A stretch of 64,000 nt of DNA from Streptomyces sp. NBC_01341 (GCF_035946055.1 NZ_CP108364.1:6324001-6388000), one strand, 5' to 3'. Shown: positions 1 through 8,275, counted from the stretch's first letter. The notes: generated from the sequence alone by a model not told the origin. A program made the numbers and translations.

Positions 1-78
1 GGGCCGGGAGGCGCCGCACGGAACACGGCCGGCCGGAGCGCCGTCCGGTGTGACATGCGCCCGTGCCCCCGTGTGCCG

Positions 79-107
79 TTGACACCGGGTGCCAGGGCTT
101 CTAGCGT
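79..107 (+). promoter_or_regulatory. Strong promoter for the SDR gene pair
   Basis: A perfect -35 box TTGACA (79-84), a 17-bp spacer and a -10 box TAGCGT (102-107) fit the Streptomyces housekeeping sigma consensus. Transcription would begin near 114, giving a leader of about 85 nt before the ATG at 199. Confidence 0.7.
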
Positions 108-123
108 CTCGTCTGCTGAAGGT

Positions 124-141
124 ACTAAGCGGTTGCTCAGT
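124..141. promoter_or_regulatory. Probable TetR-family operator just after the promoter
   Basis: ACTAAGCG-GT-TGCTCAGT is an imperfect dyad (6 of 8 arm positions pair) about 10 nt after the expected transcription start. This CTAAGC..GCTCAG layout is typical of operators for TetR regulators of fatty-acyl genes. A repressor bound here would block the SDR operon. The regulator itself is not in the window. Confidence 0.45.
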
Positions 142-198
142 TATCGGGAACTTCCTGACGTCCGCTGAGCCGCGATCCAAGGGCGAGGAGAACCAAGC

Positions 199-960
199 AT
201 GTCCACCACCGAGCAGCGCGTCGCCATCGTGACGGGAGCGGCGCGGGGCATCGGCGCCGCCACCGCCGTACGCCTGGCGGCCGAGGGCCGCGCCGTCGCC
301 GTACTCGACCTCGACGAGGCCGCGTGCAAGGACACGGTCGAGAAGATCACCGAGGCCGGGGGCAAGGCCCTCGCCGTCGGGTGCGATGTGTCGGACAGCG
401 CGCAGGTGGAGGCAGCCGTCGCGCGCGTGGCCGCCGAGCTCGGCGCCCCGACCATCCTGGTGAACAACGCGGGTGTGCTCCGCGACAACCTGCTCTTCAA
501 GATGAGCGAGTCCGACTGGGACCTCGTCATGAACGTCCACCTCAAGGGCGCGTTCCTGATGGCGAAGGCCGTCCAGGCGCACATGGTGGAGGCCAAGTTC
601 GGCCGGATCGTCTCGCTGTCCTCCTCGTCGGCGCTGGGCAACCGCGGCCAGGCCAACTACTCCGCGGTCAAGGCCGGCCTCCAGGGCTTCACCAAGACGC
701 TCGCCAAGGAGCTCGGCAAGTTCGGCGTCACCGCCAACGCCGTGGCGCCGGGCTTCATCGTCACCGAGATGACCGCGCAGACCGCGGCCCGGGTCGGCAT
801 GGGCTTCGAGGAGTTCCAGGCCGCCGCCGCCACCCAGATCCCCGTCCAGCGCGTCGGGCACCCCGAGGACATCGCCAACGCCATCGCGTTCTTCACGGGC
901 GACGCCGCGGGTTTCGTGTCCGGGCAGGTCATGTACGTCGCCGGCGGACCGCTCAACTGA
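199..960 (+). CDS. SDR family 3-oxoacyl-ACP reductase (FabG-like)
   Basis: Classical short-chain dehydrogenase of 253 aa, the usual FabG size. The NAD(P)-binding motif TGAARGIG is at residues 12-19, NNAG near residue 90, the catalytic Ser in SLSSSSALG near 141, and YSAVK gives Tyr154 and Lys158. The expected reaction is NADPH-dependent reduction of a 3-oxoacyl thioester, in the cytoplasm. The ATG at 199 follows a GAGGAG ribosome site. The next SDR gene begins 22 bp downstream, so the two are probably co-transcribed. The operator-like dyad upstream points to acyl-chain metabolism rather than antibiotic tailoring. The substrate cannot be read from sequence; a role in beta-oxidation or a hydroxyacyl pathway is equally possible. 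Confidence 0.85.
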   Translation: MSTTEQRVAIVTGAARGIGAATAVRLAAEGRAVAVLDLDEAACKDTVEKITEAGGKALAVGCDVSDSAQVEAAVARVAAELGAPTILVNNAGVLRDNLLFKMSESDWDLVMNVHLKGAFLMAKAVQAHMVEAKFGRIVSLSSSSALGNRGQANYSAVKAGLQGFTKTLAKELGKFGVTANAVAPGFIVTEMTAQTAARVGMGFEEFQAAAATQIPVQRVGHPEDIANAIAFFTGDAAGFVSGQVMYVAGGPLN

Positions 961-982
961 TCCCGGAAGGGCAACGGACACC

Positions 983-1738
983 ATGACTGTGCAGGACAGT
1001 GGCAAGGTCGCGCTCATCACGGGCGCGAGCCGGGGTATCGGTTACGGCGTCGCGGAGGCGTTCGTCGCCCGGGGCGACCGGGTCGTCATCACCGGACGCG
1101 GCGAGGACGCGCTGAAGGAGGCCGTCGAGAAGCTCGGCGCCGACCGGGCGGTCGGCGTCGCGGGCAAGGCACACGACGAGGCTCACCAGGCGGCTGCCGT
1201 CGAGCGTGCCATGGAGGCGTTCGGCCGGGTCGACTTCCTGGTCAACAACGCCGGAACGAACCCCGTGTTCGGGCCGATGGCCGAACTCGACCTCGGGGTG
1301 GCACGCAAGGTCTACGAGACGAACGTGATCTCGGCGCTCGGGTTCGCTCAGCAGACCTGGAAGGCCTGGCAGAAGGACAACGGCGGCGCCATCGTCAACA
1401 TCGCCTCCGTCGCCGGTGTCTCCGCGTCGCCGTTCATCGGCGCCTACGGGATGAGCAAGGCGGCCATGGTCAACCTGACCCTCCAGCTGGCGCACGAGTT
1501 CGCCCCGGTCGTGCGGGTCAATGCGATCGCCCCGGCCGTGGTGAAGACCAAGTTCGCCCAGGCGCTCTACGAGGGCCGTGAGGCGGAGGCCGCGGCCGCG
1601 TACCCGCTGGGCCGGCTCGGTGTGCCTGAGGACATCGGAGGAGCCGCCGCGTTCCTCACGTCCGCGCAGTCCGACTGGGTCACGGGTCAGACGCTCGTGG
1701 TCGACGGCGGCATTTTCCTGAATGCCGGTGTGGCCTGA
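983..1738 (+). CDS. SDR family oxidoreductase
   Basis: Second classical SDR of 251 aa. TGASRGIG near residue 13 is the cofactor loop, NNAG lies near residue 90, and YGMSK gives catalytic Tyr155 and Lys159. It diverges clearly from its upstream neighbour, so this is not a recent duplication. The gene begins 22 bp after the first SDR and probably shares its promoter. It resembles the FabG-annotated SDRs that form pairs in Streptomyces. Substrate unknown; a 3-oxoacyl or 3-hydroxyacyl thioester is the default guess from family and context. Confidence 0.8.
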   Translation: MTVQDSGKVALITGASRGIGYGVAEAFVARGDRVVITGRGEDALKEAVEKLGADRAVGVAGKAHDEAHQAAAVERAMEAFGRVDFLVNNAGTNPVFGPMAELDLGVARKVYETNVISALGFAQQTWKAWQKDNGGAIVNIASVAGVSASPFIGAYGMSKAAMVNLTLQLAHEFAPVVRVNAIAPAVVKTKFAQALYEGREAEAAAAYPLGRLGVPEDIGGAAAFLTSAQSDWVTGQTLVVDGGIFLNAGVA

Positions 1739-1795
1739 GGGAAGCCTGGGCCGGTTTGGCCCTGAATGACTCAAGTGCCCCGTCGGGTCAGCGGA

Positions 1796-1823
1796 TTGAT
1801 CCGGCGGGGCGCTGCGGTATGGT
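1796..1823 (+). promoter_or_regulatory. Probable promoter for the peptide-binding lipoprotein gene
   Basis: TTGATC (1796-1801), a 16-bp spacer and TATGGT (1818-1823) match a housekeeping promoter. The GAGGAG ribosome site follows at 1844-1849. Confidence 0.5.
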
Positions 1824-1856
1824 CTGCCGACCCAAGGCCGATCGAGGAGCGTGCGC

Positions 1857-3437
1857 GTGTTCTACCGGGCCAGCCTGCAGGCCACTGCGGCCGTTGCTTC
1901 CCTGTCCGTTCTTGCCGGTTGCGGCCTGTTGTCGGACAGCAGTTCCGAGACGGACCAGCGGATATCGGTCGGGACGACGAGCTCGCCCTCGACCCTCGAT
2001 CCGGCGGCGGCCTGGGACGGCTCCTGGGAGCTGATGAGGAACGTCTTCCAGACCCTGGTGAGCTTCCCGACCGGCAGCACCAGCCCCGAGCCTGACGCGG
2101 CGGAGTCGTGCGGGTTCACCGATTCCTCGAGCATATCCTACAGCTGCACCCTGAAGTCCGGGCTGAAATTCTCCAACGGTGAGAAGGTCGACGCGGACGC
2201 CGTCAAGCACTCGATCGATCGTATCAAAAAGATCAAGGTGAAGGGCGGCCCGGCGGGTCTGCTCGGTTCTCTCGACCGGGTGGAGACCAAGGGCGGCGAC
2301 ACGGTCGTCTTCCACCTCGGCAAGGCGGACGCGACCTTCCCCTTCATCCTCGCGACCCCCGCGATGTCGATCGTCGCGCCCGGTGACTACCCCGCCGACA
2401 GGATCCGCGACGACGGGAAGGTCACCGGATCGGGGCCGTACGTCCTGGAGTCGTACGAGCCCGGCAACAAGGCCGAGCTGACGAAGAACCCCGGCTACAA
2501 GGGCTTCGCCGACCGGAAGAACACCGCTGTCACGATCCGCTACTTCAAGGACTCCACCCCCATGGTGGCGGCCCTGAAGGACAAGGAGATCGACGCCACC
2601 TACCGAGGTCTGACCGCCGAGGAGGTCGTCGGCCTCGAGGACAACAAGAAGGACAACGACGGTCTCCAGATCGTCGAGACGGTCGGCGCCGACATCCGCT
2701 TCCTGGTGTTCAACCCCACGGATGCGGCCGTCGGGAAGCTCCCCGTCAGGCGCGCGATCGCGCAGCTCGTGGACCGCGACGCCCTCGTCGCCAAGGTCTA
2801 CCGGGGCACAGCGGAACCGCTCTACTCCATGGTCCCCAAGGGCATCGCCGGTCACACCACCAGCTTCTTCGACTCCTTCGGCGACCCGGACCCGGCCAAG
2901 GCCGAGAAGATCCTCACCGGCGCGGGCATCACCGAACCCGTCGAGCTGACTCTGTGGTTCACCACCGACCGCTACGGCTCCTCCACCGCTCCCGAGTTCG
3001 CCGAGCTCAAGAGACAGCTCGAAGCGTCCGGCCTGTTCCGGGTCAAGCTGAGGAGCGCGCCCTGGACGACCTTCCAGGAGGGCTTCACCAAGGGCGACTA
3101 CCCCGTCTTCGGGCGGGGGTGGTTCCCCGACTTCCCGGACCCGGACAACTTCATCGCCCCGTTCGTGGGACGGGACAGTGTCACCGGCACCCCCTACCTG
3201 ACCGACGAGATCACCCAGGAACTGCTGCCGTCCTCCCGCAAGGAGAGCGACCGCGGTTCCGTCTCCAAGCAGTTCAAGCGGGCGCAGGAGATCCTCGTGG
3301 AGGACGTCCGGCTGCTCCCGCTGTGGCAGGGCAAGCTCTACGTCGCGGCGGGCGAGGACATCGGCGGCGGCGAGCGCGCACTCGACCCGCAGACCGTCAT
3401 GCAGATGTGGGAGTTGTACCGCAAGACCAGCTGGTAG
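1857..3437 (+). CDS. ABC transporter substrate-binding lipoprotein (oligopeptide family)
   Basis: Extracellular solute-binding protein family 5 (DppA/OppA type), about 526 aa. GTG 1857 is chosen because GAGGAG at 1844-1849 lies 7 nt before it, whereas GTG 1851 would be 1 nt away. The N-terminus is a lipoprotein signal with lipobox LAGC, putting the lipidated Cys at residue 22. Family features include the early GTTSSPSTLDPAAAWDG segment and the late cluster around FPDFPDPDNFIAPF. No permease or ATPase genes flank it, so it is an orphan binding protein that may feed a transporter encoded elsewhere or act as a peptide sensor. Apolipoprotein N-acyltransferase, which would complete its lipidation, is encoded 5 kb away. 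Confidence 0.85.
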   Translation: MFYRASLQATAAVASLSVLAGCGLLSDSSSETDQRISVGTTSSPSTLDPAAAWDGSWELMRNVFQTLVSFPTGSTSPEPDAAESCGFTDSSSISYSCTLKSGLKFSNGEKVDADAVKHSIDRIKKIKVKGGPAGLLGSLDRVETKGGDTVVFHLGKADATFPFILATPAMSIVAPGDYPADRIRDDGKVTGSGPYVLESYEPGNKAELTKNPGYKGFADRKNTAVTIRYFKDSTPMVAALKDKEIDATYRGLTAEEVVGLEDNKKDNDGLQIVETVGADIRFLVFNPTDAAVGKLPVRRAIAQLVDRDALVAKVYRGTAEPLYSMVPKGIAGHTTSFFDSFGDPDPAKAEKILTGAGITEPVELTLWFTTDRYGSSTAPEFAELKRQLEASGLFRVKLRSAPWTTFQEGFTKGDYPVFGRGWFPDFPDPDNFIAPFVGRDSVTGTPYLTDEITQELLPSSRKESDRGSVSKQFKRAQEILVEDVRLLPLWQGKLYVAAGEDIGGGERALDPQTVMQMWELYRKTSW

Positions 3438-3466
3438 GCGGGGAGGCAGCGGGCTCGGCAGGCCGC

Positions 3467-3489
3467 CTGTCAGTGGTCCCCGGTAGGTT
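3467..3489 (+). promoter_or_regulatory. PafBC-type (RecA-NDp) DNA-damage promoter
   Basis: cTGTCAGTG (3467-3475), exactly 8 nt, then TAGGTT (3484-3489). This fits the LexA-independent DNA-damage promoter motif tTGTCRgtg-N8-TAnnnT of mycobacteria and other actinomycetes, controlled by PafBC. It sits about 40 nt upstream of ung. An additional dyad GGTTCT-N7-AGAACC (3486-3504) overlaps the -10 and the start of the transcript. Confidence 0.75.
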
Positions 3490-3528
3490 CTGTGGTCAAG
3501 AACCGATTGCTTACCGGAGGTTGTGCAC

Positions 3529-4248
3529 GTGACCGACACCGACCTGCTGCCCGAGTCCTGGCGCGGCGTCCTCGGCGAAGAGCTGCAGAAGCCCTACTTC
3601 AAGGAGCTCATGGACTTCGTCGAGGAGGAGCGGGCCGGCGGACCGGTGTATCCGCCGCGGGATCAGGTCTTCGCCGCACTCGAGGCCACACCGTACGACC
3701 GGGTCAAGGTGCTGGTCCTCGGACAGGATCCCTACCACGGCGAGGGCCAGGGGCACGGACTGTGCTTCTCGGTGCGGCCGGGCGTCAGGACACCCCCCTC
3801 GCTCCGCAACATCTACAAGGAGATGAACGACGAGCTCGGCCTGCCCGTCCCGGACAACGGCTATCTCATGCCGTGGGCCGAGCAGGGCGTGCTGCTGCTC
3901 AACGCGGTGCTGACGGTCCGTGGCGGCGAGGCGAACTCGCACAAGTCCAAGGGCTGGGAGAAGTTCACCGACGCGGTGATCCGCGCGGTGGCCGAACGGC
4001 CCGACCCGGCGGTCTTCGTCCTCTGGGGCAACTACGCCCAGAAGAAGATCCCCCTGATCGACCAGGAGCGCCACGTGGTGGTGAAGGGCGCGCACCCCTC
4101 GCCTCTCTCCGCCAAGAAGTGGTTCGGCTCCCGCCCCTTCACGCAGATCGACGAGGCCGTCGCCGCCCAGGGCCACGAGGCCATCGACTGGCGCATCCCT
4201 GACCTGGGCCTTCAGGCGACCCGGCCGACGGCTCGGGCCCGCGCCTGA
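3529..4248 (+). CDS. ung: Uracil-DNA glycosylase, family 1
   Basis: Removes uracil from DNA as the first step of base-excision repair. The water-activating loop GQDPYHGEGQ and the minor-groove loop HPSPLS near the C-terminus are both intact, as is the LLLNAVLTV uracil-pocket segment. The protein is 239 aa, standard for UDG-1. GTG 3529 is preferred over GTG 3523 because GGAGG at 3516-3520 is 8 nt from the former and only 2 nt from the latter. The promoter matches the PafBC motif, so induction by DNA damage is predicted. Streptomyces commonly carry two ung paralogues; this may be the inducible one. Confidence 0.93.
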   Translation: MTDTDLLPESWRGVLGEELQKPYFKELMDFVEEERAGGPVYPPRDQVFAALEATPYDRVKVLVLGQDPYHGEGQGHGLCFSVRPGVRTPPSLRNIYKEMNDELGLPVPDNGYLMPWAEQGVLLLNAVLTVRGGEANSHKSKGWEKFTDAVIRAVAERPDPAVFVLWGNYAQKKIPLIDQERHVVVKGAHPSPLSAKKWFGSRPFTQIDEAVAAQGHEAIDWRIPDLGLQATRPTARARA

Positions 4249-4323
4249 GCCGTATCGCGCACGGCTGCGGTTAGCGTTCGACCCACCGGAACAGGCCGGA
4301 CGCCGACCAGGGAGGCCTCTGAC

Positions 4324-4845
4324 GTGGAGCAGCGGGACGTGCGGTCGGACCCCGTCATGACCAGGATCGGCCAGGCGATCATGCTGCTCCACGCGGGGGA
4401 CAGGGAAGAGGCGCGCAACCGCTTCGGCACCCTCTGGTCAGAGCTCGAGGAGTGCGGTGATGCCCTGCACCGCTGCACTCTCGCCCACTACATGGCCGAC
4501 ACGCAGGACGACCCGGGCGACGAGCTCGCCTGGGACCTGAGGGCGCTGATCGCCGCCGAAGGCATGGCGGACGGACCCGCGAAAGGCCCGGCCGGCGGAT
4601 GCGACGCGACCGGCGCTCCCCGGGGGCCCCGTGACGCGTCGGCTGTCCGGACGTTCATTCCCTCGCTGCACCTCAACCTCGCCGCGGACTACCTGAAGCT
4701 GCAGCGCTTCGAGGCCGCCCGGGCCCATCTGGACCTGGCCTGGGACGCCGTCGGCGTGCTGGAGGACGACGGTTACGGCGACGCGGTCCGCGCGGAGATC
4801 GGCCGCCTGGAGCAGCGGATGCGCGGGAGGCCCTCGGAGGAGTGA
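4324..4845 (+). CDS. Helical-repeat (TPR-like) protein of unknown function
   Basis: 173 aa, no catalytic motif. Two blocks look like tetratricopeptide helices: residues about 10-50 (MTRIGQAIMLLHAGDREEA and following) and about 110-165 (LHLNLAADYLKLQRFEAARA and following). They are separated by a Gly/Pro/Ala-rich linker. GTG 4324 has GGAGG at 4311-4315, 8 nt upstream. The gene follows ung by 75 bp with its own -10-like TAGCGT near 4273, so it may be independent. A protein-protein scaffold is the likely role; partner unknown. Confidence 0.6.
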   Translation: MEQRDVRSDPVMTRIGQAIMLLHAGDREEARNRFGTLWSELEECGDALHRCTLAHYMADTQDDPGDELAWDLRALIAAEGMADGPAKGPAGGCDATGAPRGPRDASAVRTFIPSLHLNLAADYLKLQRFEAARAHLDLAWDAVGVLEDDGYGDAVRAEIGRLEQRMRGRPSEE

Positions 4846-4873
4846 CGAAGGTCTGCCTCCCGGGGCCGGGGCG

Positions 4874-5404
4874 TCATTGCCCGGTGGCGCCGTCGATCCG
4901 TTCGCGTACGAGGTCGGCGTGGCCGTTGTGCCGGGCGTACTCCTCGATCAAGTGGGTGTAGATCCAGCGGAGGGTGAACGGGCTGCCGCTTCCGCTTCTG
5001 CCCACCGAAAGGCCGTCGAGCTCGATCTTCGCGGCATTGGCCCGGGCGGCCTCGATCTCCGCCTGCCAGGTCGTGCGGGCCTCTTCCCAGGTGTCCGCGT
5101 CGGTGACGTGGAACTCACCGTCCGGGTCCTCTTCCGTGGAGTAGAGCGGCGGGAGCTCCTCACCGGCGAGCACCTCGCGGAACCAGCCCCGCTCGTTCTC
5201 GGCCAGGTGCCGTACGAGGCCGAGGAGCGTGAAGGCCGACGGGGGCACGGGCGCCTCGCGCAACTGGGCGTCGGTGAGGCCCTCGCACTTCATGGCCAGG
5301 GTCGCCCGGTGGTAGTCGAGCCACCCCTCCAGCATCTGCCGCTCGGCGGCGTCGAAGGCGGGTTCGGGGCGTTCTTCTGTCGTCATGCGGTCATCGTCGC
5401 GCAT
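4874..5404 (-). CDS. DinB family protein (DUF664-type)
   Basis: About 170-176 aa, predicted four-helix DinB fold. The conserved elements are a helical start (LEGWLDYHRATLAMKCEGL), the central LGLVRHLAENERGWF and the C-terminal LIEEYARHNGHADLVRE. These carry the three His residues that usually bind a metal in this family. Family members include mycothiol- or bacillithiol-dependent S-transferases and many uncharacterised proteins, so a thiol-dependent detoxification role is possible. The start is uncertain (ATG 5404 or 5386); neither has a clear ribosome site. It lies 21 bp downstream of tetR on the same strand and may be read from that promoter. Confidence 0.75.
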   Translation of the reverse strand: MRDDDRMTTEERPEPAFDAAERQMLEGWLDYHRATLAMKCEGLTDAQLREAPVPPSAFTLLGLVRHLAENERGWFREVLAGEELPPLYSTEEDPDGEFHVTDADTWEEARTTWQAEIEAARANAAKIELDGLSVGRSGSGSPFTLRWIYTHLIEEYARHNGHADLVRERIDGATGQ

Positions 5405-5425
5405 CGATGATCAACGACGCCAGGT

Positions 5426-6046
5426 TCAAGCGGGCCCCGTACCCAGCATCCCGCGCAGCAGTTCCGCGCAGCCGGTGGTCAGTTGGGCCTCCGTCGGCAC
5501 GGCCCGGTGGTACGACCCGGCCGCGCAGGCGAACATCATCCCCTCGGCCCAGGCCACGACGGACAGGGCGTGGCGCTCCGGTTCACTCGACCCGGCGGCG
5601 GCCATCAGGGCGACCAGCGGTTCGCGGAACCGTCTGCCCGCCTCGTCGTAGAACTCCCGCAGCGCTGGCCGCCTGGTGGCCTCCAGGGCCAGCTCGTAGC
5701 GGCACACCAGCAGGGCGGTGCCGCCGGTCAGGTAGCGGTGCAGTGCGTGTGCGAGCCCGGCCGCCATGCGGTCGGGACCGCCGTCCGCGGGAAGTTCCCC
5801 GGGGGCGAGCACCCGCGCCTCGAGTTCGGCGAGCCGGCGCACGGCCGCCTCCAGCAGGGCCTCCCGGGTGCGGGCCTGATTCGACGTGGACCCCTGGGGG
5901 AGCCCGGCCCGCTCGTCCACGGCCCGGTGGGTGAGGCCCCTCATGCCGCGCTCCGCGAGCAGCGCCAGCGCGGCATCGGCGATCCGATCGGCACGGGAGG
6001 GCTCGGACGGGCGGGTGGTGCCTGCGGAAGCGGAGCGTGGGGGCAT
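5426..6046 (-). CDS. TetR family transcriptional regulator
   Basis: 206 aa. The N-terminal helix-turn-helix spans about residues 18-62 (RIADAALALLAERGMRGL, THRAVDERAGLPQGS). The C-terminal ligand domain is typical of actinomycete TetR proteins. It is divergent from a FAD monooxygenase, and the 78-bp gap between the genes holds two near-identical 14-bp dyads that are obvious operators. It most likely represses both itself and the monooxygenase, with release by a small aromatic or lipophilic ligand. The DinB gene downstream may belong to the same regulon. Confidence 0.9.
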   Translation of the reverse strand: MPPRSASAGTTRPSEPSRADRIADAALALLAERGMRGLTHRAVDERAGLPQGSTSNQARTREALLEAAVRRLAELEARVLAPGELPADGGPDRMAAGLAHALHRYLTGGTALLVCRYELALEATRRPALREFYDEAGRRFREPLVALMAAAGSSEPERHALSVVAWAEGMMFACAAGSYHRAVPTEAQLTTGCAELLRGMLGTGPA

Positions 6047-6066
6047 GGAGCCAATCTACCGCCGTC

Positions 6067-6108
6067 ACTACAGCTGTAGTACCGTGAGGTCGTTACTACA
6101 GGTGTAGT
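6067..6108. promoter_or_regulatory. Duplicated TetR operator in the tetR/monooxygenase divergon
   Basis: ACTACAGCTGTAGT (6067-6080) is a perfect 14-bp palindrome. ACTACAGGTGTAGT (6095-6108) repeats it with one base change. Centres are 28 bp apart, close to 2.7 helical turns. The first copy is 20 bp from the tetR start; the second lies 3 bp before the monooxygenase ribosome site CAGGAGG. Confidence 0.8.
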
Positions 6109-6124
6109 GCCAGGAGGCTCGGTC

Positions 6125-7336
6125 ATGGGGACATCCAGAGCGGTGGTCGTCGGAAGCGGCATCGGAGGTCTGGCCGCCGCGGCGGCGCTGCACCGGAGCG
6201 GCTGGCAGGTCACCGTCCTCGAACGCGCCGCCTCGCCGGCACCCATCGGCGCGGGCATCAGCCTCTCGCCCAACTCCCAGCGCGCCCTGGACGTCATCGG
6301 CCTCGGCGACGAGGTCAGATCCCTGGCCGCCTGGCAGGGCGACGGAGGCATGCGCACGCCGTCCGGGCGCTGGCTCGCCCGCACGGACAGTGCCGCGGCC
6401 GCCGAGCGTTTCGGCGGCCCGCTGGTCCTGCTCCACCGGTCCGCGCTCATCGGTCTGCTCCGCTCCCGGCTCCCCGAGTCCGCCGTGCACACGGCCACGG
6501 CGGCCGAGCTCGTCTCTCCCGGCCGTGCGGACGGGAGGCGGGCGGGCGTCAGGACGTCCCGGGGTGACCTGGACGCCGATCTCGTGATCGGCGCCGACGG
6601 AATCGGCTCGACGGTGCGCGACACACTCTTCCCCGGCCACCCGGGGCCCTCGTACAGCGGATTCACCACCTGGCGCGTCATCGCCCCCGGGCTCGGCCGG
6701 CCCTTCAGCTCGCACGAGACGTGGGGACGGGGCGCCCTGTGGGGCAGCCACCCGATGAAGGACGGCCGGATCTACGCCTACGCCGCGGCCGCCGTCCCCG
6801 CCGGCGGGAGTGCCGTCGACGACGAGAAGGCGGAACTGCTCCGCAGGTACGGCGACTGGCACGACCCGATCCCCGGCATCATCGCCTCCGTCGGCGCCGG
6901 CCAGGTGCTGCGCCACGACGTCCACCACCTGGCGGATCCGCTGCCTGCCTTCCACCGGGGCCGCGCCGTCCTCGTCGGTGACTCGGCGCATGCCATGGCG
7001 CCCTTCCTCGGCCAAGGGGGGAACCAGGCCATCGAGGACGCCGTGGTGCTGGCCCACCACGTCGCGCCGGACGGCGACCTGGGCGCGGGCCTTGCCGCCT
7101 ACAGCGCGGCCCGGGTGCCGCGCACGACCGCGATGGTCCGCAAGGCGGCGCGGGTGTCCCGGCTGACGGGACTGTCCGGCGGGCCCGCCGTCGCCCTCCG
7201 CGACGGATTGATGTCCGCGGTCTCCAGGCTGGGTCCCGGGCTCGTCCTGCGGACGTTCGACGGGATCGCCGACTGGCGGCCTCCGCAGCGCACGTATGCT
7301 GCCGGAACCGGGGACGGGCGGACGACGCGGCCGTGA
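6125..7336 (+). CDS. FAD-dependent aromatic-type monooxygenase
   Basis: Group A flavoprotein monooxygenase of the salicylate/p-hydroxybenzoate hydroxylase type, about 403 aa. The FAD dinucleotide motif GSGIGGL is near residue 10, the DG motif is DLVIGADGIGSTVRD near 155, and the ribityl-binding GD motif is VLVGDSAHAMAPFLGQGGNQ near 285. ATG 6125 is chosen over upstream codons because CAGGAGG (6111-6117) is 7 nt away. Expected reaction: NAD(P)H- and O2-dependent hydroxylation or epoxidation. The tight TetR divergon suggests inducible detoxification or catabolism of an aromatic compound. The Gfo/Idh gene 33 bp downstream may be co-transcribed. Confidence 0.88.
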   Translation: MGTSRAVVVGSGIGGLAAAAALHRSGWQVTVLERAASPAPIGAGISLSPNSQRALDVIGLGDEVRSLAAWQGDGGMRTPSGRWLARTDSAAAAERFGGPLVLLHRSALIGLLRSRLPESAVHTATAAELVSPGRADGRRAGVRTSRGDLDADLVIGADGIGSTVRDTLFPGHPGPSYSGFTTWRVIAPGLGRPFSSHETWGRGALWGSHPMKDGRIYAYAAAAVPAGGSAVDDEKAELLRRYGDWHDPIPGIIASVGAGQVLRHDVHHLADPLPAFHRGRAVLVGDSAHAMAPFLGQGGNQAIEDAVVLAHHVAPDGDLGAGLAAYSAARVPRTTAMVRKAARVSRLTGLSGGPAVALRDGLMSAVSRLGPGLVLRTFDGIADWRPPQRTYAAGTGDGRTTRP

Positions 7337-7369
7337 CAAGACCCTGGTCAAGGCGACAGGGAGAACCTC

Positions 7370-8275
7370 GTGAAGGTCGGCTGCATCGGGCTCGGAGACA
7401 TCGCGAGGAAGGCGTATCTGCCGGTACTGACGGCCCTGCCCGGTGTCGAACTGCATCTGCAGACCCGCACCCCGGCCACGCTGGCGGCCGTCGCCGCCGC
7501 GCACCGGATCCCGGGCGAGCGGTGCCACGAGGACCTCGGCGCCCTCCTCGAGCAGGGGCTGGACGCGGCCTTCGTGCACGCGTCGACCGCGGCGCACGCG
7601 GAGATCGTCGAGCGGCTCCTGGAAGCGGGCGTCCCCACCTACGTCGACAAGCCACTGGCGTACGAACTCGCCGATGCCGAGCGGCTGGTGGCCCTGGCCG
7701 AGGAGCGCGGCGTCACACTCACCGTCGGCTTCAACCGCAGGCTCGCCCCGTCCTACGCCCAGTGCGCCGAGCACCCCCGTGAGCTGATCCTCCTGCAGAA
7801 GAACCGGGTGGGGCTGCCCGAGGATCCGCGCACCATGGTGCTCGACGACTTCATCCACGTCGTCGACACGCTCCGCTTCCTGGCCCCCGGCCCCGTGTCG
7901 GGCGTCGTCGTGCGCGCGCGGATCGTCGACGGGCTCATGCACCACGTGGTGCTGCAGTTGTCCGGCGACGGATTCACCGCCATCGGGATGATGAACCGGC
8001 TCAACGGGTCGACCGAGGAGATCCTCGAGGTCTCCGGCCAGGACTCCAAACGGCAGGTGCTCAACCTCGCCGACGTCATCGACCACAAGGGCCAGCCGAC
8101 CCTGCGGCGGCGTGGTGACTGGGTGCCGGTCGCCCGTCAGCGCGGTATCGAGCAGTGCGTCCTGTCCTTCCTGGACGCGGTGCGGGCCGGCGAGGTGCTC
8201 AGCGCGCAGGACGCTCTGGAGACCCACCGGCTGTGCGAACGGGTGGTCCTGGACGCACTGGAACAGGCTTCCTGA
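7370..8275 (+). CDS. Gfo/Idh/MocA family oxidoreductase
   Basis: 301 aa, NAD(P)-dependent. The Rossmann start is VGCIGLGDIARKAYLP, the conserved VDKPLAYEL (EKP-type motif) is near residue 90, and DDFIHVVDTLRFL supplies the likely catalytic His. Family members oxidise or reduce sugars, inositols and related cyclic substrates; the substrate here cannot be assigned. GTG 7370 follows AGGGAGA. The last 77 bp overlap the end of lnt on the other strand (convergent 3' overlap). The family's second domain is somewhat short. Confidence 0.82.
   Translation: MKVGCIGLGDIARKAYLPVLTALPGVELHLQTRTPATLAAVAAAHRIPGERCHEDLGALLEQGLDAAFVHASTAAHAEIVERLLEAGVPTYVDKPLAYELADAERLVALAEERGVTLTVGFNRRLAPSYAQCAEHPRELILLQKNRVGLPEDPRTMVLDDFIHVVDTLRFLAPGPVSGVVVRARIVDGLMHHVVLQLSGDGFTAIGMMNRLNGSTEEILEVSGQDSKRQVLNLADVIDHKGQPTLRRRGDWVPVARQRGIEQCVLSFLDAVRAGEVLSAQDALETHRLCERVVLDALEQAS

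Noticed and set aside
3486..3504. LexA (SOS) box at ung from the GTTC/GAAC dyad
   Set aside because: Actinomycete SOS boxes are GAAC-N4-GTTC; here the order is reversed and the spacing is 9.
1788..3539. A 583-codon reverse frame opposite the peptide-binding lipoprotein
   Set aside because: No domains, Gly/Val/Asp-rich shadow composition; the forward gene has a lipobox and family motifs.
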